8,484 bases of DNA. It comes from an uncultured Alistipes sp. GTDB taxonomy: Bacteria > Bacteroidota > Bacteroidia > Bacteroidales > Rikenellaceae. The notes under the pieces are model-generated. The model searched no databases and was not told the DNA's origin. It saw nothing but the letters and a program-made list of their open reading frames with translations. Positions 6,495 to 8,484 of the stretch are shown here, piece by piece (position 1 is the stretch's first letter; each line of letters begins with the position of its first letter). A program made the translations under genes and the position numbers. The DNA lies in the NCBI GenBank assembly GCA_937895825.1, contig CALBKP010000058.1, positions 1 to 8,484 on the forward strand. The letters run 5' to 3'.

Positions 6495-6538
6495 AAGAGT
6501 CCTCGGGATAGTACATAACGTACAGCCCGAAGACTCTT
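6495..6538. terminator. Bidirectional terminator between HdeD gene and mutB
   Basis: AAGAGTCCTCGGG pairs with CCCGAAGACTCTT (13 positions, one C-A mismatch), with an inner GTAC/GTAC pair around ATAAC. The plus strand continues GCTTTTAGG, and the minus strand continues CTTTTGTG, so it can end either transcript. It is the likely terminator of the HdeD gene and a back-up for mutB. Confidence 0.78.
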
Positions 6539-6550
6539 GCTTTTAGGAAA

Positions 6551-6566
6551 GGGTCGAAGACGACCC
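6551..6566 (-). terminator. Terminator hairpin just after mutB
   Basis: On the minus strand GGGTCG pairs with CGACCC around a TCTT loop (UUCG-like closing context), beginning 15 nt after the mutB stop. It is followed by TTTCCTAAAA, a short T-run only. The stem is short and perfect, and it works in tandem with the larger hairpin further along. The 8-bp direct repeat TATCACAA flanks the pair of hairpins (6484-6491 and 6569-6576). Confidence 0.6.
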
Positions 6567-6580
6567 CTTATCACAAGAAA

Positions 6581-8484
6581 TTATCCGAGGATCTCAAGCA
6601 TCTTGATAGCTGCCGTAGCCACGGGAGTACCAGGGCCGAAGATAGCAGCTGCGCCATCCTTGTAGAGCTGGTCGTAATCCTGTGCAGGGATAACACCACC
6701 AACAACTACTACGATGTCCTCACGACCGAGCTTCTTGAGCTCAGCGATGATCTGAGGAACGAGCGTGAGGTGACCAGCGGCGAGTGACGATACGCCCACG
6801 ATGTGAACGTCGTTCTCAACAGCCTGCTTGGCAGCCTCCTCGGGAGTCTGGAACAATGGACCCATATCCACGTCGAAGCCGAGGTCTGCGTAGCCAGTAG
6901 CTACAACCTTAGCACCACGGTCGTGGCCATCCTGACCCAACTTAGCGATCATAATACGGGGCTGACGACCCTCCTTCTTAGCAAAGTCAGCACACATCTG
7001 CTTTGCCTTCTCAAATGCTGAATCTGATTTCACCTCTGCTGAATATACACCTGAGTTTAGACGAATAACGGCCTTGTAACGACCAACGATCTTCTCGCAA
7101 GCGTCCGAGATCTCACCAAGAGATGCACGAACCTTTGCTGCCTCAACAGCCAAAGCAAGCAAGTTGCCCTCACCCGTGCGTACGCACTCGGTGATAGCTG
7201 CCAATGCCTTCTCAACGGCTGCATTGTCGCGGTTAGCGCGGAGCTCCTGCAAGCGCTTAACCTGGCTCTCGCGAACGGCTGTGTTATCCACAGCGAGGAT
7301 GTCGATAGGTGCCTCCTTCTCCAAGCGGTACTGGTTAACACCGATGATAGTCTCAACGCCCGAGTCGATGCGTGCCTGCTTACGTGCAGCTGCCTCCTCG
7401 ATGCGGAGCTTAGGAATACCTGTCTCGATAGCCTTAGCCATACCGCCGAGCTGCTCGATCTCCTGGATGTGCTCCCATGCCTTGTGAGCGATCTCGTTGG
7501 TGAGTGACTCAACATAGTATGAGCCTGCCCATGGATCGGCCGAACGGCATACGTTGGTCTCCTCCTGGATGTAGATCTGCGTATTACGAGCAATACGTGC
7601 AGAGAAATCGGTGGGAAGTGCGATAGCCTCGTCCAATGCGTTGGTGTGCAATGACTGAGTGTGACCCAAAGCTGCACCCATAGCCTCGATAGCTGTACGA
7701 GCTACGTTGTTGAATGGATCCTGCTCGGTGAGTGACCAACCAGAAGTCTGGCTGTGTGTACGCAATGCGAGTGACTTAGGATTCTTAGGCTCGAACTGCT
7801 TAACGATCTTAGCCCACAACATACGAGCTGCACGCATCTTAGCGATCTCCATGAAGTGGTTCATGCCGATAGCCCAGAAGAATGAAAGACGTGGAGCGAA
7901 GGCATCAACAGACATACCTGCGTTGATACCAGCACGCAAATACTCCAAACCGTCTGCCAAAGTGTAAGCCAACTCGATATCTGCTGTAGCACCAGCCTCC
8001 TGCATATGGTAACCAGAGATAGAGATAGAGTTGAACTTAGGCATATTCTTCGATGTGTACTCGAAGATGTCGGCGATAATCTTCATAGAGAACTTAGGAG
8101 GATAGATATAGGTGTTACGCACCATAAACTCCTTCAAGATATCGTTCTGGATAGTACCAGCCAACTGATCGAGTGTGCAACCCTGCTCAAGACCTGTTAC
8201 GATGTAGAATGCCAAAACAGGCAATACGGCACCGTTCATAGTCATAGATACAGACATCTTATCCAATGGAATACCATTGAACAACACCTTCATATCCTCT
8301 ACCGAGCAGATAGATACACCAGCCTTACCAACATCACCTACTACACGTGGGTGGTCAGCATCGTAACCACGGTGTGTAGCCAAGTCGAATGCTACAGAAA
8401 GACCCTTCTGACCTGCTGCCAAGTTACGGCGGTAGAATGCGTTAGACTCCTCAGCAGTAGAGAAACCTGCGTACTGACGGATAG
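6581..8484 (-). CDS. mutB: Methylmalonyl-CoA mutase large subunit, N-terminus off the right edge
   Basis: The frame is open from the window edge to the stop at 6581-6583, giving 633 visible residues. The TTG at 8422 is an internal leucine codon, not a start, because the frame continues upstream as IRQYAGFSTAEESNAFYRRN. Roughly 80-100 N-terminal residues are missing compared with family lengths of about 710-750. The Tyr in RQYAGFS corresponds to catalytic Tyr89, and GYHMQEAGA holds the His244 equivalent of the Propionibacterium enzyme. The C-terminal B12 domain has DGHDRG (codons 6931 to 6914), whose His is the lower cobalt ligand, plus GVSSLAAGH and the VVGGVIP strand. The adenosylcobalamin enzyme interconverts succinyl-CoA and (R)-methylmalonyl-CoA, a step to propionate in Bacteroidales. 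The substrate domain together with a complete B12 domain marks the catalytic large subunit. The small subunit gene mutA usually lies directly upstream, which here would be beyond the window. Confidence 0.96.
   Translation of the reverse strand, partial: IRQYAGFSTAEESNAFYRRNLAAGQKGLSVAFDLATHRGYDADHPRVVGDVGKAGVSICSVEDMKVLFNGIPLDKMSVSMTMNGAVLPVLAFYIVTGLEQGCTLDQLAGTIQNDILKEFMVRNTYIYPPKFSMKIIADIFEYTSKNMPKFNSISISGYHMQEAGATADIELAYTLADGLEYLRAGINAGMSVDAFAPRLSFFWAIGMNHFMEIAKMRAARMLWAKIVKQFEPKNPKSLALRTHSQTSGWSLTEQDPFNNVARTAIEAMGAALGHTQSLHTNALDEAIALPTDFSARIARNTQIYIQEETNVCRSADPWAGSYYVESLTNEIAHKAWEHIQEIEQLGGMAKAIETGIPKLRIEEAAARKQARIDSGVETIIGVNQYRLEKEAPIDILAVDNTAVRESQVKRLQELRANRDNAAVEKALAAITECVRTGEGNLLALAVEAAKVRASLGEISDACEKIVGRYKAVIRLNSGVYSAEVKSDSAFEKAKQMCADFAKKEGRQPRIMIAKLGQDGHDRGAKVVATGYADLGFDVDMGPLFQTPEEAAKQAVENDVHIVGVSSLAAGHLTLVPQIIAELKKLGREDIVVVVGGVIPAQDYDQLYKDGAAAIFGPGTPVATAAIKMLEILG

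Noticed and set aside
6252..6518. Plus- and minus-strand frames running through the nonamer repeats (Leu/Ser-rich peptides).
   Set aside because: A 9-bp period keeps any frame open by construction. The peptides are simple repeats that start inside the HdeD gene or the terminator region, with no sign of a real start.
7057..7677. A 206-codon minus-strand frame within mutB, in another reading frame.
   Set aside because: The product is a Ser/Arg/Leu-rich low-complexity string with no motif, while mutB is intact across the same bases.

Overview
The window looks like chromosomal DNA from a gut-type member of the Bacteroidales; a Rikenellaceae/Alistipes-like source is possible but not proven. Three things point there. 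Every complete gene is closest in style to Bacteroidetes homologues. Shine-Dalgarno sequences are absent or weak. Four gene starts are preceded by the Bacteroidetes sigma-ABfr -7 element TAnnTTTG (TAACTTTG, TAAATTTG, TACCTTTG, TATATTTG). No mobile element, CRISPR array, rRNA or tRNA was found.

Layout from left to right. The first 143 bases hold the 5' end of a minus-strand gene for a secreted GH51 alpha-L-arabinofuranosidase, cut by the window edge; a perfect 13-bp palindrome lies just upstream of it. Next on the minus strand is pckA (ATP-dependent PEP carboxykinase), with its own terminator and promoter. Then comes a cardiolipin synthase-like phospholipase D protein that lacks membrane segments. 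From a divergent promoter region runs plus-strand greA, with an unusually long leader of about 165 nt. A strong bidirectional hairpin separates greA from a convergent minus-strand gene for a secreted GH20 beta-N-acetylhexosaminidase. Divergent from GH20 is a plus-strand six-helix HdeD/DUF308 membrane protein. It converges on the large subunit of methylmalonyl-CoA mutase (mutB), whose N-terminal part runs off the right edge. The gap between those two holds a dyad of nonamer repeats around a 12-bp palindrome, followed by two hairpin terminators.

The genes are mostly independent transcription units, not one operon. The metabolic theme fits a succinate/propionate-forming saccharolytic anaerobe. 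The GH51 and GH20 enzymes release arabinose and N-acetylhexosamines from plant and host glycans. PEP carboxykinase works at the PEP/oxaloacetate node that feeds the reductive branch to succinate, and methylmalonyl-CoA mutase interconverts succinyl-CoA and methylmalonyl-CoA on the way to propionate. GreA and cardiolipin synthase are housekeeping.

I see no convincing new multi-gene system. The observations most worth a second look are non-coding: the symmetric nonamer-repeat dyad (6349-6456), the structured greA leader (about 3213-3378) and the palindrome upstream of the arabinofuranosidase gene (177-189).
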